This document shows, in pieces, positions 35,901-40,723 of a stretch of 64,000 nt of DNA. The first letter of the stretch is position 1. Every line of letters begins with the position of its first letter. Below the pieces are notes generated by a model. It searched no databases. It was not told the origin of the DNA and worked only from the letters and a program-made list of their open reading frames with translations. Source of the DNA: Ophiura sarsii (lineage: Eukaryota; Echinodermata; Ophiuroidea; Amphilepidida; Ophiuridae). The stretch is from assembly GCA_035610835.1 (NCBI GenBank), contig CM069441.1:87121574-87185573 (forward strand), in the 5' to 3' direction. The position numbers and the translations under genes were made by a program.

Positions 35901-37615
35901 CTGCAGAATTCGGCACATATGGCTTCATTAGAATCTCTATCTAGCACCATCACTTCAACCCTTTGCCCATGAAATATTATGTTTCAGGGTTCTATTATAC
36001 CTTATCTATTGAAACTATTTGTTCACATTTCATTTCATTTTTATCGCCAATCTTTCCGTGCCCCTTTAAGAAAGTTGCCACTTGTCCATTAATTAGTTGA
36101 CAAAAAACAAGTAATTTAATTCTTCGCAGGAATATACCAAAATGTGTGATACAAAACAACAATGGGCTCGGGGCGGTATTAAACCCTGTGTGGGTTTGCA
36201 TTCAACCAAAACAATGTTTCTTTTATGGTATACAAGTTATTCCCGGATATTCAGTGTGTCATTCATGAGCTTCCAAATGTTTTGAAAATGGTCTATGTAC
36301 AGTAACAACTCAAACTTGAAAAGAATAAATAATCATTTGGCAGTTTCAAATAAGAAAGATTTGACACAACAAAATTGCACATATTGCAGATCAACAAAAT
36401 ATGAAGAAACCATTTAAAGCAAAGTATGTTTGCGGTGTGAATTTGTTCATGATTGTAAACACAACAACATTTTGTAGTCCCACAAAACTTTCAAAACTAA
36501 ATGTTTCTTTTAATGCCTACATTGTTATAAGGAATCTGAAGGAAAAAATGGGAAAGAAAAACAAAACATCCAATGCAATACAAATCAATTCAAACCATAG
36601 AAATGAATCAAGGAAACTAAGGTTCAACACCATTGCTGCTGTCTTTTGAGATGTATCAATGGCGCTGAAACAAACTTGGTTATAATTGCTGTAAATGCGC
36701 ATAGTAATCAACAACGAATATGTAAAATCACATGTTCTAAAGACACATTGTGGTCCTGCATAGCACAACTGTTTACCGATGGACACATCAAACTTTCAGT
36801 TGCTTTATTTTATAGACGCTGTTTATCGTTGTTACTTTGACCTTGGACTAACATGTTAGTCCCAGCTTTGACAAATGTAATGTTTCCAAAAGTACACCAT
36901 TTTAGACTGATGCATCAACATACATGTACATGTATGTGGTATACTATACATGTAGTAGTTTGATCAACTCCAAATTGGCGAGCCTCCTTTATACAGCAGC
37001 GAATTAATACAGACGGGCGTAGGCGCACATGAACGCAACAAGCGCATTGTGCATCAAATCTCTGATGTGTGCGTTGGGACAGAATCGTGTGCGTTGGGCC
37101 AGAATCGTGTGCGTATGGCCAAAAGTTCACACGCACGCTTGGATAATTACTTTTGCGATAAAAAAGCATACTTCTCGCCAATTTGGAACTGATCGAACTA
37201 TATAGGAACTCTGGTTTCTCTTGGTTATTTCTATGATTCAAATTTATGACTAACTTGCTCCTAATTCCACGTCTTCCACTCGGGCTGGCTTTTGTCTTCC
37301 ATTATTCATGTAATTAGCATGAAGCCTGGAGGGGTCATCTGGTTGTCTTGTTGCGCCGTTGTACGGAGCTGGTGACATATTCTGGTATGCGGTATCATCT
37401 TCAGCATATGACTGTGGCCGAAGATTGGGGTCGTTATGATGTGGGTAACGTGTCTCTGCATTTTCGTACGTTGAGGCTTCCATTGGACGTGCGTTTTCGT
37501 AACTGGAAGACCGTCCTGCGTTGGCATTTTCGTAGGTGGAACGTTGTCTGGCATTAGCATTTTCATAGGTGGAGGGATATCTAGCATTTGCATTTTCATA
37601 GCGCCTGTCGGCCAT
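5617..37615 (-). CDS. TMC: TMC-A: transmembrane channel-like protein, complete 17-exon gene (span)
   Basis: Gene-level entry; the exons are listed separately. Joining 17 exons gives 2754 nt, 917 residues plus stop, with consistent phases at all 16 junctions. Residues 1-266 are a hydrophilic cytoplasmic-type N-terminus. Membrane segments are visible near 328-358, 411-431, in exons 8, 9, 10, 11 and 12-13, and near 720-740 and 785-800. The family signature starts at C608 (CWETYVGMEIYKL) and is followed by PEFDIARNTMDLIQAQT. TMC proteins are ten-helix membrane proteins with an anoctamin/TMEM16-like fold; TMC1/2 form hair-cell mechanotransduction channels, while TMC4-8 roles are less settled. That this is a TMC protein is very secure; assignment to the TMC5/7 side of the family is only an impression. 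Length is within the usual family range (about 700-1000 residues). Ion channel or scramblase activity is inference from family. Confidence 0.95.
5970..6369. mobile_element. MITE with CTATAGGTGATnnCGGA-type ends
   Basis: Left TAGGTGATTACGGA and right TCCGTGATCACCTATA are inverted. A related element (CTATAGGTCGTCCCGG ends, shared GCCGTTGAC interior) is at 28423-28617. It lies in TMC-A intron 16, upstream of exon 17. Confidence 0.75.
6441..6720. mobile_element. TTAAAGGGGCATTGAGAGAT element, 3'-truncated
   Basis: Shares its start and interior (GTTTCAGATGATAGTTAGTA near the end) with the complete element at 35719-36070. It stops about 90 bp from TMC-A exon 16. Confidence 0.6.
6810..6888 (-). CDS. 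TMC: TMC-A exon 16
   Basis: A 79-bp exon (phase 2 in, phase 0 out; acceptor TTCCCTTACAG, donor GTAACA). It encodes CLAVYYYRVVTQGRQQ then TVKQLKQQITL, the end of the last helix and the cytosolic segment that precedes EGxDKxFL in TMC proteins. A LINE 3' end with a TTA-repeat tail lies about 25 bp upstream of the acceptor. Confidence 0.9.
6913..7565 (-). mobile_element. 5'-truncated non-LTR retrotransposon (LINE) with RT C-terminal remnant
   Basis: Frame 7023-7562 (minus) reads through LSRLDYCNSLMNG, LQNKCARLI, LHWLPVAQRIQFK, GDRAFSIAAPRLWDALP and FKRLLKSHLF, which is the C-terminal tail of CR1/RTE/L2-like reverse transcriptases. It ends at a stop, followed by a GCGCTTTATAAA 3' UTR and a TTA/ATT repeat tail at 6913-6930. 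The 5' part is missing, as is usual for LINEs. The copy is well preserved, so it is fairly young. It lies in TMC-A intron 15 in the same orientation as the gene. Confidence 0.9.
7660..7893. mobile_element. MITE with TTAACACTTTCC ends (copy 1)
   Basis: Ends TTAACACTTTCCAAGCGGC and the inverted GCCGCATGAAAAGTGT. The same element in inverse orientation is at 34920-35165, with strong similarity along its whole length. Confidence 0.75.
8170..9147. repeat. Minisatellite, 20-bp unit AATAATCATGTTTCATTGTG
   Basis: About 50 units of a 20-bp motif interspersed with 17-bp variants (AATCATGTTTCATTATG), in TMC-A intron 15. Blocks of 20/20/17 recur, so a higher-order pattern is present. It begins about 45 bp past the exon 15 donor on the minus strand. 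Confidence 0.95.
9195..9359 (-). CDS. TMC: TMC-A exon 15
   Basis: Phase 2 to 2 with acceptor TTTACTTTAG and donor GTAAGA. It encodes PSPSCGPFRG, the family's PSxxCGPF motif of the last extracellular loop, and the start of the final membrane helix (TTPGFIAAVIIIQ). A 20-bp-unit minisatellite begins about 45 bp past the donor. Confidence 0.93.
9579..9669 (-). pseudogene. Decayed duplicate of TMC-A exon 14
   Basis: On the minus strand a segment reads FAKTIFLLVFSIIC, matching LAKTTFRLVLCVMYG of exon 14 in place and order. The copy has two in-frame stops upstream of the match and a 2-bp deletion that shifts the frame before the end, and its donor site is lost. It sits in intron 14 in the same orientation, so it came from a local tandem duplication of the exon. 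Confidence 0.65.
9940..10145. repeat. Local degenerate tandem repeat (CTACACAATCTGTGAGA)
   Basis: Four or so copies of CTACACAATCTGTGAGAnATTTTG with GCGGGCTG between them, in TMC-A intron 14 next to exon 14. Confidence 0.7.
10196..10326 (-). CDS. TMC: TMC-A exon 14
   Basis: Phase 0 to 2 with acceptor ACAACAG and donor GTAAGT. It encodes NCKPSLRPWRAGLAKTTF, matching the NCxPxxRPWRAS segment of TMC proteins, followed by a hydrophobic helix RLVLCVMYGICVGAIGYSM. A degraded copy of this exon remains in the next intron at about 9579-9669. Confidence 0.93.
10574..10650. repeat. Two direct copies of a 37-bp motif
   Basis: AATAGGAATAGGGGGATGAT followed by GACATACAGGGTGGT occurs twice in a row. The second copy overlaps the start of the foldback element at 10637. 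Confidence 0.8.
10637..11195. mobile_element. Foldback element with TACAGGGTGnAACA ends
   Basis: The arms 10637-10905 and 10925-11195 are inverted copies (for example CACTTTGCGTCTTAAAAGTA against its reverse). The ends TACAGGGTG/CACCCTGTA are typical of a widespread MITE type. It is in TMC-A intron 13. Confidence 0.85.
11494..11569 (-). CDS. TMC: TMC-A exon 13
   Basis: A 76-bp exon (phase 2 in, phase 0 out; acceptor GATATTTTCAG, donor GTAAGG). It encodes WIGMYFSPLLMIFCIAKLVL then FYVKK, the helix after EFDIARN with the family pattern WxGxxFSPLL. Confidence 0.93.
11809..12660. mobile_element. DNA element with TTAATTGTTTGGTTGTCCTC ends, 0.85 kb
   Basis: Inverted ends TTAATTGTTTGGTTGTCCTC at both sides, flanked by AAGGCC / GGCCTAAG, so it may belong with the AGGCC-type MITEs. 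An (AAAAT)n tract lies near 12550. No transposase frame. TMC-A intron 12. Confidence 0.8.
12784..12817 (+). other. Hammerhead-like core motif, Penelope-type remnant (candidate)
   Basis: CTGAAGA (CUGANGA), a possible 5-bp hairpin ACGAC/GTTGT, then GAAAC. Such motifs occur in the terminal parts of Penelope-like elements. No cleavage site or stem III was established and no RT was seen. Confidence 0.25.
12910..13005 (-). CDS. TMC: TMC-A exon 12
   Basis: Phase 2 to 2 with acceptor GATATTACAG and donor GTAAGA. It encodes PEFDIARNTMDLIQAQT, the conserved EFDIARNVLDLIYxQT motif of the TMC domain, preceded by a cysteine pair (RCCHGF). Confidence 0.95.
13540..13795. repeat. Dispersed direct repeat, left copy
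   Basis: Shares blocks such as TTTCATGCTAACTGCAATCT, GAGGGGAAAGGTACAGGGTG and TAGGCTGTGTGCCC with 14250-14520 in the same order and orientation. Function unknown. Confidence 0.8.
13921..13998 (-). other. tRNA-like sequence (tRNA-derived SINE or pseudogene)
   Basis: On the minus strand an A-box-like TAGTCTAATGGTTGAGA and a perfect B-box GGTTCGATTCC occur at tRNA spacing. No credible anticodon stem with a seven-base loop could be folded, so a functional tRNA is not claimed. Confidence 0.5.
14250..14520. repeat. Dispersed direct repeat, right copy
   Basis: Second copy of 13540-13795 with a small insertion. The two copies flank a tRNA-like segment at 13921-13998. Confidence 0.8.
14640..14930. 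repeat. Degenerate tandem repeat (ACCACATAAACCCCCTACAA)
   Basis: Two to three imperfect copies of about 130 bp containing ATAATCATAACCCTCCTA and ATTAACCCTCGGT. Pyrimidine-rich and not coding. TMC-A intron 11. Confidence 0.7.
14931..16056. other. Intron 11 remainder, no gene seen
   Basis: Mixed sequence with a locally CpG-containing part at 15060-15190; no exon or classified repeat recognised. Confidence 0.4.
16057..16154 (-). CDS. TMC: TMC-A exon 11 (CWET signature)
   Basis: Phase 0 to 2 with acceptor TTATCCACAG and donor GTAAGA. It encodes CWETYVGMEIYKLVLLDFIV..., the diagnostic TMC signature (CWETxVGxExYKL) at residues 608-620, followed by the membrane helix ending in FFLEFIR. The usual glutamine after VG is methionine here. 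This exon alone would identify the family. Confidence 0.96.
17079..17930. mobile_element. DNA element, AGGCCTAAAAAA / TTTGATTGGCGTAAC ends, with nested LINE fragment
   Basis: Left TTAGGCCTAAAAAAAG then TTTGATTGGCGTAACCCGAC and right GTTACGCCAATCAAACC then TTTTTTTAGGCC are inverted. A shorter element with the same ends is at 54245-54562. Its right end is about 24-30 bp from the TMC-A exon 10 donor. Confidence 0.85.
17432..17590 (-). mobile_element. RTE-like LINE 3' fragment with ATG-repeat tail
   Basis: Minus-strand frame reads LEPNEVQQLMLDKLAWRKFV then TAASNIPSKDDR and stop, the C-terminal end style of RTE-type reverse transcriptases (DRxxWRxLV), followed by (GAT)n. It is nested in the element at 17079-17930. 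Confidence 0.65.
17960..18041 (-). CDS. TMC: TMC-A exon 10 (fifth membrane segment)
   Basis: An 82-bp exon (phase 2 in, phase 0 out; acceptor ATGATTCAG, donor GTAGGT). It encodes RTFLMKAAVLIVLCSFWL, a membrane helix, then CKGADCPE, which leads into the CWET signature of exon 11. A MITE end (AGGCCTAAAAAA type) lies about 24-30 bp past the donor. Confidence 0.9.
18279..18512. mobile_element. MITE, TATAGTTTGATCAGTTCC family (copy 3, complete)
   Basis: Perfect-looking inverted ends TATAGTTTGATCAGTTCCAA at both sides and the family interior (GCGCACATGAAGACAACAAG). TMC-A intron 9. Confidence 0.88.
18640..18782 (-). CDS. TMC: TMC-A exon 9 (fourth membrane segment)
   Basis: The exon runs from phase 0 to phase 2 (acceptor TTTTTCAG, donor GTGAGT). 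It encodes EIAVPLLITGYNLLLPYMF, the TM4 helix with the family's xNLLxPxxF pattern, then RLEQYDNPRNRLYMSLFR, the conserved loop leading into TM5. Confidence 0.93.
19698..20609. repeat. Satellite, 113-bp unit, about 8 copies
   Basis: Units beginning AATAAGGATGTAACTAATTG and ending TAGGGATAATTGCAAT repeat every 113 bp with very few differences. Open frames across it arise from the periodicity and are not genes. It starts about 105 bp past the exon 8 donor of TMC-A. Confidence 0.95.
20714..20869 (-). CDS. TMC: TMC-A exon 8 (third membrane segment)
   Basis: This 156-bp exon is phase 0 to 0 (acceptor CTTATTTTAG, donor GTAAGT). It encodes a charged linker (HHTEKKKT) and TM3, RLTSNVFVLAIICAASFLVF, which fits the RxxxNxxVxxLL pattern of the family. 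A 113-bp satellite starts about 105 bp past the donor, and the sequence just upstream of the acceptor is duplicated near 21318-21402. Confidence 0.93.
20873..20958. repeat. Exon 8 acceptor-adjacent segment, original copy
   Basis: Sequence directly upstream of TMC-A exon 8 (AAACAAATAATATAAAGAGT and neighbours) that recurs at 21318-21402. Confidence 0.75.
21066..21318. mobile_element. MITE with AGGTCyTTATGCACAAAAGA ends
   Basis: Left TATGCACAAAAGAGTTAAAC and the inverted GACCTGGTCTAACTCTTTTG at right; both arms contain ACCAGGTCTAA. It lies between two copies of the exon 8 acceptor-adjacent sequence. Confidence 0.8.
21318..21402. repeat. Exon 8 acceptor-adjacent segment, duplicate copy
   Basis: Carries AAACAAATATTATAAAGAGT and a TTTTTCTTCTTATAG pseudo-acceptor on the minus strand; no exon 8 coding copy follows it. 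Confidence 0.7.
21450..21835 (+). repeat. Interspersed repeat, GACATTGGAAAGGGTAT family (copy 1)
   Basis: Shares GACATTGGAAAGGGTAT, GCCCTGAAGACCCCCTTTTC-like and AGACCCCATTTTATTGA-like blocks with 44400-44705 and 60115-60425, always in the same orientation. Confidence 0.75.
22095..22185 (-). other. tRNA-like / SINE head
   Basis: Minus strand carries GTGGTTCAATTCC (B-box) and an upstream A-box-like region. No full cloverleaf claimed. TMC-A intron 7. Confidence 0.4.
22448..22560. mobile_element. Short palindromic MITE
   Basis: ATTGATTATCCTTTTCTGTT then GCATTGTGGGATC is repeated in inverse after a short spacer. Confidence 0.8.
22762..22909 (-). CDS. TMC: TMC-A exon 7
   Basis: The exon continues phase 2 and ends in phase 0 (acceptor CTCATTAATAG, donor GTAAGT). 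It encodes TSNSYKDYFITGDKKYNYYV then KVFCGWDYGVT, the conserved KVFCxWDxxV/I cytosolic loop after TM2 in TMC proteins. A LINE 3' end with an ATT-repeat tail lies only about 40 bp upstream of the acceptor. Confidence 0.93.
22951..23400 (-). mobile_element. LINE 3' end with RT-tail remnant (one stop)
   Basis: Minus strand reads APSYLSELLSNYEPTRTLRS, a stop, then RSWGDRSFAIVAPCHWNELP and FKKLLKTHLMSEPF. This is the same RT tail family as 6913-7565 but older. The 3' UTR has TTGAGCGCTC and an (ATT)n tail at 22951-22969, about 40 bp upstream of the TMC-A exon 7 acceptor. Confidence 0.85.
23826..25150. repeat. 33-bp minisatellite carrying copies of the TMC-A exon 6 donor
   Basis: About 40 units of 33 bp (ACTTACCCTATTGCCAGTAC + AACCAGTATAAAC). 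On the minus strand each unit reads ...TACTGGCAATAGG|GTAAGTG, that is, the exon 6 end plus donor. Some units are shortened or have AT-to-GT changes. Because 33 is a multiple of three, both strands show long 11-residue repeat frames that are not genes. Confidence 0.97.
25126..25277 (-). CDS. TMC: TMC-A exon 6 (second membrane segment, decoy-donor boundary)
   Basis: The acceptor TTGTTTCAG gives phase 0 and the exon ends in phase 2 at GTAAGT. It encodes GWFENTELYYGYYTNKT, the typical extracellular TM1-TM2 loop with a possible glycosylation site NKT at residue ~395, then TM2 (SYLLTNGAYFLLILVVLAIG). The last ~23 exonic bases and the donor are the founder of the 33-bp minisatellite that fills the next 1.3 kb. 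In this frame, reading past the donor meets TAA at once, so use of any downstream copy of the donor would truncate the protein. Confidence 0.93.
25464..26161. mobile_element. MITE with ATATGTGACCTGGCA ends, 0.7 kb
   Basis: CATATGTGACCTGGCACGAC at left and the inverted GATGCCAGGTCACATAT at right; AAAATGAGxGTAAAGTCG follows the ends. No coding frame. It fills most of TMC-A intron 5. Confidence 0.88.
26334..26588 (-). CDS. TMC: TMC-A exon 5 (first membrane segment)
   Basis: The exon is 255 bp, phase 0 to 0, with acceptor TATTCCTCAG and donor GTAAGT. It begins NWESFKESLANWTYTLELW, the amphipathic stretch that precedes TM1 in TMC proteins, then runs through FGSGVISYFLLLKWLLLLNI, which is TM1. It ends AGDLLTGG. 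TMC-B splits the same region into two exons at the glycine before FGTAVVS, so one of the paralogues gained or lost an intron here. Confidence 0.95.
26823..26907 (-). CDS. TMC: TMC-A exon 4
   Basis: This 85-bp exon (phase 2 in, phase 0 out; acceptor TTATTACAG, donor GTAAGT) is too small to show as a long frame. It encodes 28 full codons, RAQVNRSQSRAKKDKSVG...WWYQLAY. Its place and phases match TMC-B exon 3 (KKYGSKQMKAVSGWKTF), the pre-TM1 basic segment of TMC proteins. Confidence 0.88.
27000..27245. mobile_element. MITE with CAAAATGAGTCGGAA ends
   Basis: AAAATGAGTCGGAA at left and TTCCGACTCATTTT at right are inverted. A tRNA B-box-like GGGTTCAATTC is adjacent on the minus strand at 26965-26985. 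Confidence 0.7.
27340..27992. mobile_element. MITE, TATAGTTTGATCAGTTCC family, interrupted by a second MITE
   Basis: The interior (CTTCATGTGCGCTCGCGTCC, TATTCATTCGCTGCTGTA) is cut near 27465 and resumes near 27946 (GTAAGGTGGATTCGCC...AACTGATCAAACTATAG). The inserted piece has inverted ends around CACTAAAT. Confidence 0.75.
27465..27948. mobile_element. Nested MITE with GGGGnCACnnCACTAAAT ends
   Basis: GGGGTCACACCACTAAAT at left and ATTTAGTGTAGTGCCCC at right, inserted inside the 27340-27992 element, so it is the younger of the two. Confidence 0.7.
28189..28363. mobile_element. MITE with TTCATCTAnCnCTGTGCAGTGA ends
   Basis: Left TCATCTACCTCTGTGCAGTG and the inverted CACTGCACAGTGTTAGATGA at right, interior TCTTTGATTGTGTTGGTCCT. 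Fragments of the family are at 3876-3930 and 13315-13440. Confidence 0.8.
28423..28617. mobile_element. MITE with CTATAGGTCGnCCCGG ends
   Basis: Left CTATAGGTCGTCCCGG and right CCGGGCCGACCTATAG. The interior GCCGTTGACAACAAAGC links it to the element at 5970-6369. Confidence 0.85.
28900..29424. mobile_element. Foldback element related to 1571-2077
   Basis: Shares AAAAAAGTTCGGA, AGCTGATGTGTTCCTCTTTC and TTGTAGCAATCACTTGTTT with the first copy; the right arm is partly decayed. Confidence 0.75.
29808..30165. mobile_element. MITE of the AGGCC / GTTGCCCTCAGC family
   Basis: TAAGGCCATACAAAATTGTT then GTTGCCCTCAGCAACCGACC at left and TTGGCCTAATA at right. It matches 59059-59490 but is more diverged. 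Confidence 0.65.
30622..30883 (-). CDS. TMC: TMC-A exon 3
   Basis: The acceptor TGTACAG continues phase 1 and the exon ends in phase 2 at GTAACT. It encodes a basic region (residues ~180-266) with clusters such as KSRRNSVRRG and TLRRRATIRQ, ending STKRRIR. The end aligns with HKKREIR of TMC-B exon 2 and has the same exit phase, which supports common ancestry. The long frame continuing upstream is intron. Confidence 0.9.
31200..31620 (-). repeat. Two tandem tRNA-derived SINE-like units
   Basis: Two ~215-bp units each carry CCTAACCAGCCATGCT, a G-run, GACAAAGTATG and, on the minus strand, an A-box (TAGCTCAGTAGTTAGG) with a B-box-like GTCGAATC / GTTGAATC. The second unit has expanded its G-run to about 25 bases. 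The array lies just upstream of nothing coding, in TMC-A intron 2. Confidence 0.65.
31787..31963 (-). CDS. TMC: TMC-A exon 2
   Basis: The acceptor CACACAG and donor GTGAGT are both strong; the exon enters and leaves in phase 1. It encodes residues ~121-180 (NPAYTEHTGGRPRSDS...), a serine-rich and acidic cytosolic stretch ending LPSRQMG. The RPRSDSVASS segment resembles kinase or 14-3-3 target sequence, which is inference only. The same entry phase is used by TMC-B exon 2. Confidence 0.88.
32000..33237. other. Intron 1 stretch with no recognised gene
   Basis: Only weak inverted motifs were seen near 32150-32340 (TTACGTCACTG-type ends). Confidence 0.4.
33238..33958 (+). repeat. Tandem repeat, ~180-bp unit, 4 diverged copies
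   Basis: Each unit holds ACCATAGCAACAGAGTGGTT, AAAGTCCAACATTTTG, GAATTGTTAATATTACCATG and ends in a pyrimidine tract plus CACAGACAG. Copies differ by several percent, so the array is older than the 113-bp satellite. Confidence 0.85.
34920..35165. mobile_element. MITE with TTAACACTTTCC ends (copy 2, inverse)
   Basis: Inverse copy of 7660-7893 with GCGGCAGGCGGCTGCAGACG near the left end and CGCGTGGAAAGTGTTAA at the right. Confidence 0.75.
35180..35400. mobile_element. Partial MITE, GTTGCCCTCAGCGACCGACT family
   Basis: TGTTGTGTTGCCCTCAGCGA at left, followed by the ATGAATAAGTTTGCTTGAA interior shared with 463-702; the right end is missing and a fragment of the TATAGTTTGATCAG family follows at 35400-35470. 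Confidence 0.55.
35719..36070. mobile_element. MITE with TTAAAGGGGCA ends
   Basis: Left TTAAAGGGGCATTGAGAGAT and right GTGCCCCTTTAAG; the interior contains GTGCGCCCTCAA. Related copies at 6441, 30340 and 42374. Confidence 0.75.
36954..37204. mobile_element. MITE, TATAGTTTGATCAGTTCC family, next to exon 1 donor
   Basis: Inverted ends TAGTTTGATCAACTCCAA and TTGGAACTGATCGAACTATA. It ends about 50 bp from the TMC-A exon 1 donor. Confidence 0.85.
37255..37615 (-). CDS. TMC: TMC-A exon 1 (start codon; YENA repeat N-terminus)
   Basis: The start ATG lies in a good context (CCAAAATGG) and an in-frame TAA lies 36 bases upstream, so this is the likely translation start. The exon encodes residues 1-120 and ends in phase 1 at a GTTAGT donor. 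Five copies of an 11-residue unit beginning YENA put tyrosines at 6, 17, 28, 39 and 50; YQNM follows at 77. Each fits the pYxN pattern recognised by Grb2-type SH2 domains once phosphorylated, which is inference. Upstream, 37616-37678 is probably 5' UTR behind a strong acceptor (TTTTCTCATTACAG), so a further noncoding exon is expected. The choice of donor is the least certain part; the phase agrees with exon 2. Confidence 0.75.
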
Positions 37616-37678
37616 TTTGGGTGGTTGTGGTTTCTTGAGGATTGGGTCTTAATTGCAGCGAGGCATGGTATGAGCTGT
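37616..37678 (-). other. Probable 5' UTR part of TMC-A exon 1 with a short uORF
   Basis: A pyrimidine-rich tract and AG at 37679-37680 look like a splice acceptor directly upstream of this stretch. It holds a five-codon upstream ORF (ATG at 37664-37666, stop ending at 37649) that closes before the main ATG. This suggests an upstream noncoding exon, not located here, and possible translational dampening by the uORF. Confidence 0.4.
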
Positions 37679-37699
37679 CTGTAATGAGAAAACAAACAG

Positions 37700-40212
37700 G
37701 CAAATTGGATATTAAAAGAACATTATTATAGTTAACAGTATTATTGCTAGTATGTATACACGAATTTTCAAGGCACTTGACAAAACACAAGAAAAAATAA
37801 ATAAAATGTTAAAAATCCACAAAAAACCAAAAAAAAATCAAGACAAGACAAAACAGAAAAAAACCCAAGAAAAACCCAAAATAAACAAAACAAAACAAAC
37901 CAACAAAATCACAAAAACAAACAAATAACTGAATGAACAAAAAACAAACAAACACAAATTAAATGATTAGATTCTATAATCGAAGCAAACAATTCTCAAT
38001 TAATTAGCCACATGAAAAACGCCTGTGCATGTACAGTAACTGGGCAAAACACACAGTAAACCCAGACCCTACAATGATTACCTTGACTGTGTTATACTTT
38101 GAGAAGCATGGTTGATGATCATTTGAGGCCAAGGGTCTAATTATATTGCAAGATATTAAATGAACTACTTATAAATACTTGCTGTTATCTGCACAAAAAT
38201 AGTAAAAGGTGACATTTATCAGGTCATTTTATCTTACACCACCAATAATTGCTTACATGTATTACATGCTTCACTAGACTGACGTAAATTATAACAATAT
38301 CCTTTAAGCCAAAGGGACAAACTGTTCTTTGGCCAGACCATCCATTATGTTTTGATTTTTATATTCGATTGATATATATTAAAAAATTGTGTTTTTTTTA
38401 AACTTCTACACACTTTAAAAAAATAAAATATAGGCTAAATTTGCCAGTGAACTTTGATAAATAACCGCCAAAATGAAGCACACAACCTCTCGCCCCCAAA
38501 TACCTGCACTCCCAAATAAAAAGAAACTACCAAACCACCAAAAATAAAACAATCTACACTTGACGACGACCGTTCCAGCAGGTTTGTCTACAAGATGGGT
38601 CAAAAAGGTTTCCAATGAGGCCACGAAAAAAACACCATTCTGTTGTACAGGTGTGACTGTCCCACTTTTTTTCTCGGAATTTTCCAAAAAAAACCCAAAT
38701 AATAGAGTACTGTCGGTTACCGAGCTCGACCCTCCTCTCAAATTTTCTTCTTAAGAACCCCCTCTCAAAAAAGTTTTAATGACCCCCCCCCCACCCCACG
38801 CTCTCAAATTGAAATTTTAGAAAAAGCAAAAAAGCCCGACCGACCGACCCTATATGAGAGGATCTAACGCTAGGCCATGGGGGGAATCCATACATGGCGG
38901 AGTATATTCAGCCCAGTATATACCCTGGGGCCATTATTTATTATTATCGAAAAAATGCAGAGCCGGGTGACACAAGCACACCGCATCGTAGTAATTCGTA
39001 GTACTCAAGAGTGTTAGGGTTAAGGTAAATTACTTATCTCGATTTTGTGAATATTTGTGCATAATGCGTGCACTTTTAAACGCTGGGTTCTGAACTTATT
39101 ATTATAATTAGAATCGGTACTGTAAAAATATCTTCAATTAAATAATTAAGCAATTGCCAGTTTTTCAAAAGAGGGTTTCCAAATGCGTAAGGGAATAGTG
39201 TTCTATTTCTAGTGATCAAATGATAAGACAGTAGGCCTACCTGTTTCGGCTCAATAACGTGCAAATGTGTTTCCGTAATGTAGCGCCATCGATGAAACCC
39301 GGGACGGTACCCAAGCTAATTTTTATTTTTATTTATTTTTCACCATAACTTGTGCAACCAAAACATGTTTAAAACATCTGTCAAAATCATTTTGCATTAC
39401 AATACGGACGCAGAAAAAAAACCCCACCCCAAAACATTCATGGATAGGGCCACCTCCTCATACACTTGAAGGGTAATAACAATGAAATACATTTACATAA
39501 CTGAACTTCATTTGGAGCGTGAGTGTTATCGCCTTGCTCATACAGAACAATATTTTGAACATCATGAGTGCCTTATGATACGTTGAACATAAATAAATAA
39601 TAGGCCTAACGTAATTGCAGTATCGATCATTGGATGATGCCATTAAAGTGATTAAATATTTTGTTATTGTAAAGACATTTGCATAATGCGTGCAATTTAA
39701 GACAAATGTTATAAAGTGGAGCCAGCGCTTGGACAAATAATGTAATGAATATTTAAACGATAGCTGGCTGTCGATAAGAGGATCAGACGATAAATATAAA
39801 GAGTGTGACATAAATAACAAATGATCATCTATTGTAATTTCTTCCGCTCATAATATACATCCGGGCAAAGCACCTACAGAATGCATTAGATGGTTTTTTG
39901 TATGAACAAGCGTTGCCTGGAAACACATAAACACACTTCATTATTCCAAAATATCCCTAGTTGTTTTCCATCCAAAACCTCTTTGATTAGAAAAGGTTGC
40001 AAGATAGGATTGAAATAATGACCTTTAAATAATTTTATCACCACCGTTCTTCTCCGAAACTAATTTGAAACGGCGCAATGCCATAGAAATTCGGATGTGC
40101 CCAAATATAATGAGTTTTATAGGCACGTTAAGTGTCAGCAGTTTGAAGATCATGTCCTGGAATTCTTGACGGTCAATATCTGGATGGTCGGTCAGTGAAT
40201 GAACTTATTTAG
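37700..40212. other. Intergenic or 5' intronic DNA, no gene seen
   Basis: A-rich low-complexity sequence at 37795-37960; a fragment with TCGACCCTCCTCTCAA and CCGACCGACCGACCCTATAT near 38700-38870 resembles MITE interiors. No exon recognised. Confidence 0.4.
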
Positions 40213-40463
40213 ATACTGCACGATTTAGGGACCAACATTTTTGGAGGATGTTTCCCGAAAATTTTTCTTTTTCCTTACATAGATAATCCATGAGAAAACT
40301 GATCATTCAACCACTGATAGTACGAAAAAGTGTTATATTCGTTATTCTTTCCTTCTTGTATTGATTTTATATTACTTGCTTGCATTTTAACATCTTTACA
40401 TTTATTCCTGTGTTTTGGTGACTTTTTCATTACATCCTTATTATGTGATTACAAACTTTTGTT

Positions 40464-40723
40464 GTACAAATCCAGTTTGCTACTCACATGCTAGACAGTT
40501 TCGTCTTCCCGTTCGGAAGACTTCTTCGGTAGTGACTTGACCCACTTGTTTATTTTATTCTCTAAATCATGTCTACGATCCACTGTTAACACCTGAGCTT
40601 CCTGGGACCGAGAATGCAAGCAAATCTCGCGGGAAAAACAAGTGGATTAGGTCACTACCGAAGAAGTCTTTCGAACGAGAAGACGAAACTGTCTAGCATG
40701 TGAGTAGCAAATTGGATTTGTAC
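40464..40723. mobile_element. Nested palindrome with GTACAAATCC ends
   Basis: The arms GCTACTCACATGCTAGACAG / inverse are almost identical. Each arm contains ACCGAAGAAGTCTT...GAAGACGAAAC, a hairpin followed by GAAAC. Confidence 0.85.

Noticed and set aside
37306..37695. Alternative minus-strand frame of 129 residues overlapping TMC-A exon 1
   Set aside because: It is an overlapping reading frame; the YENA frame has a good start context, repeat structure and the phase needed for exon 2.
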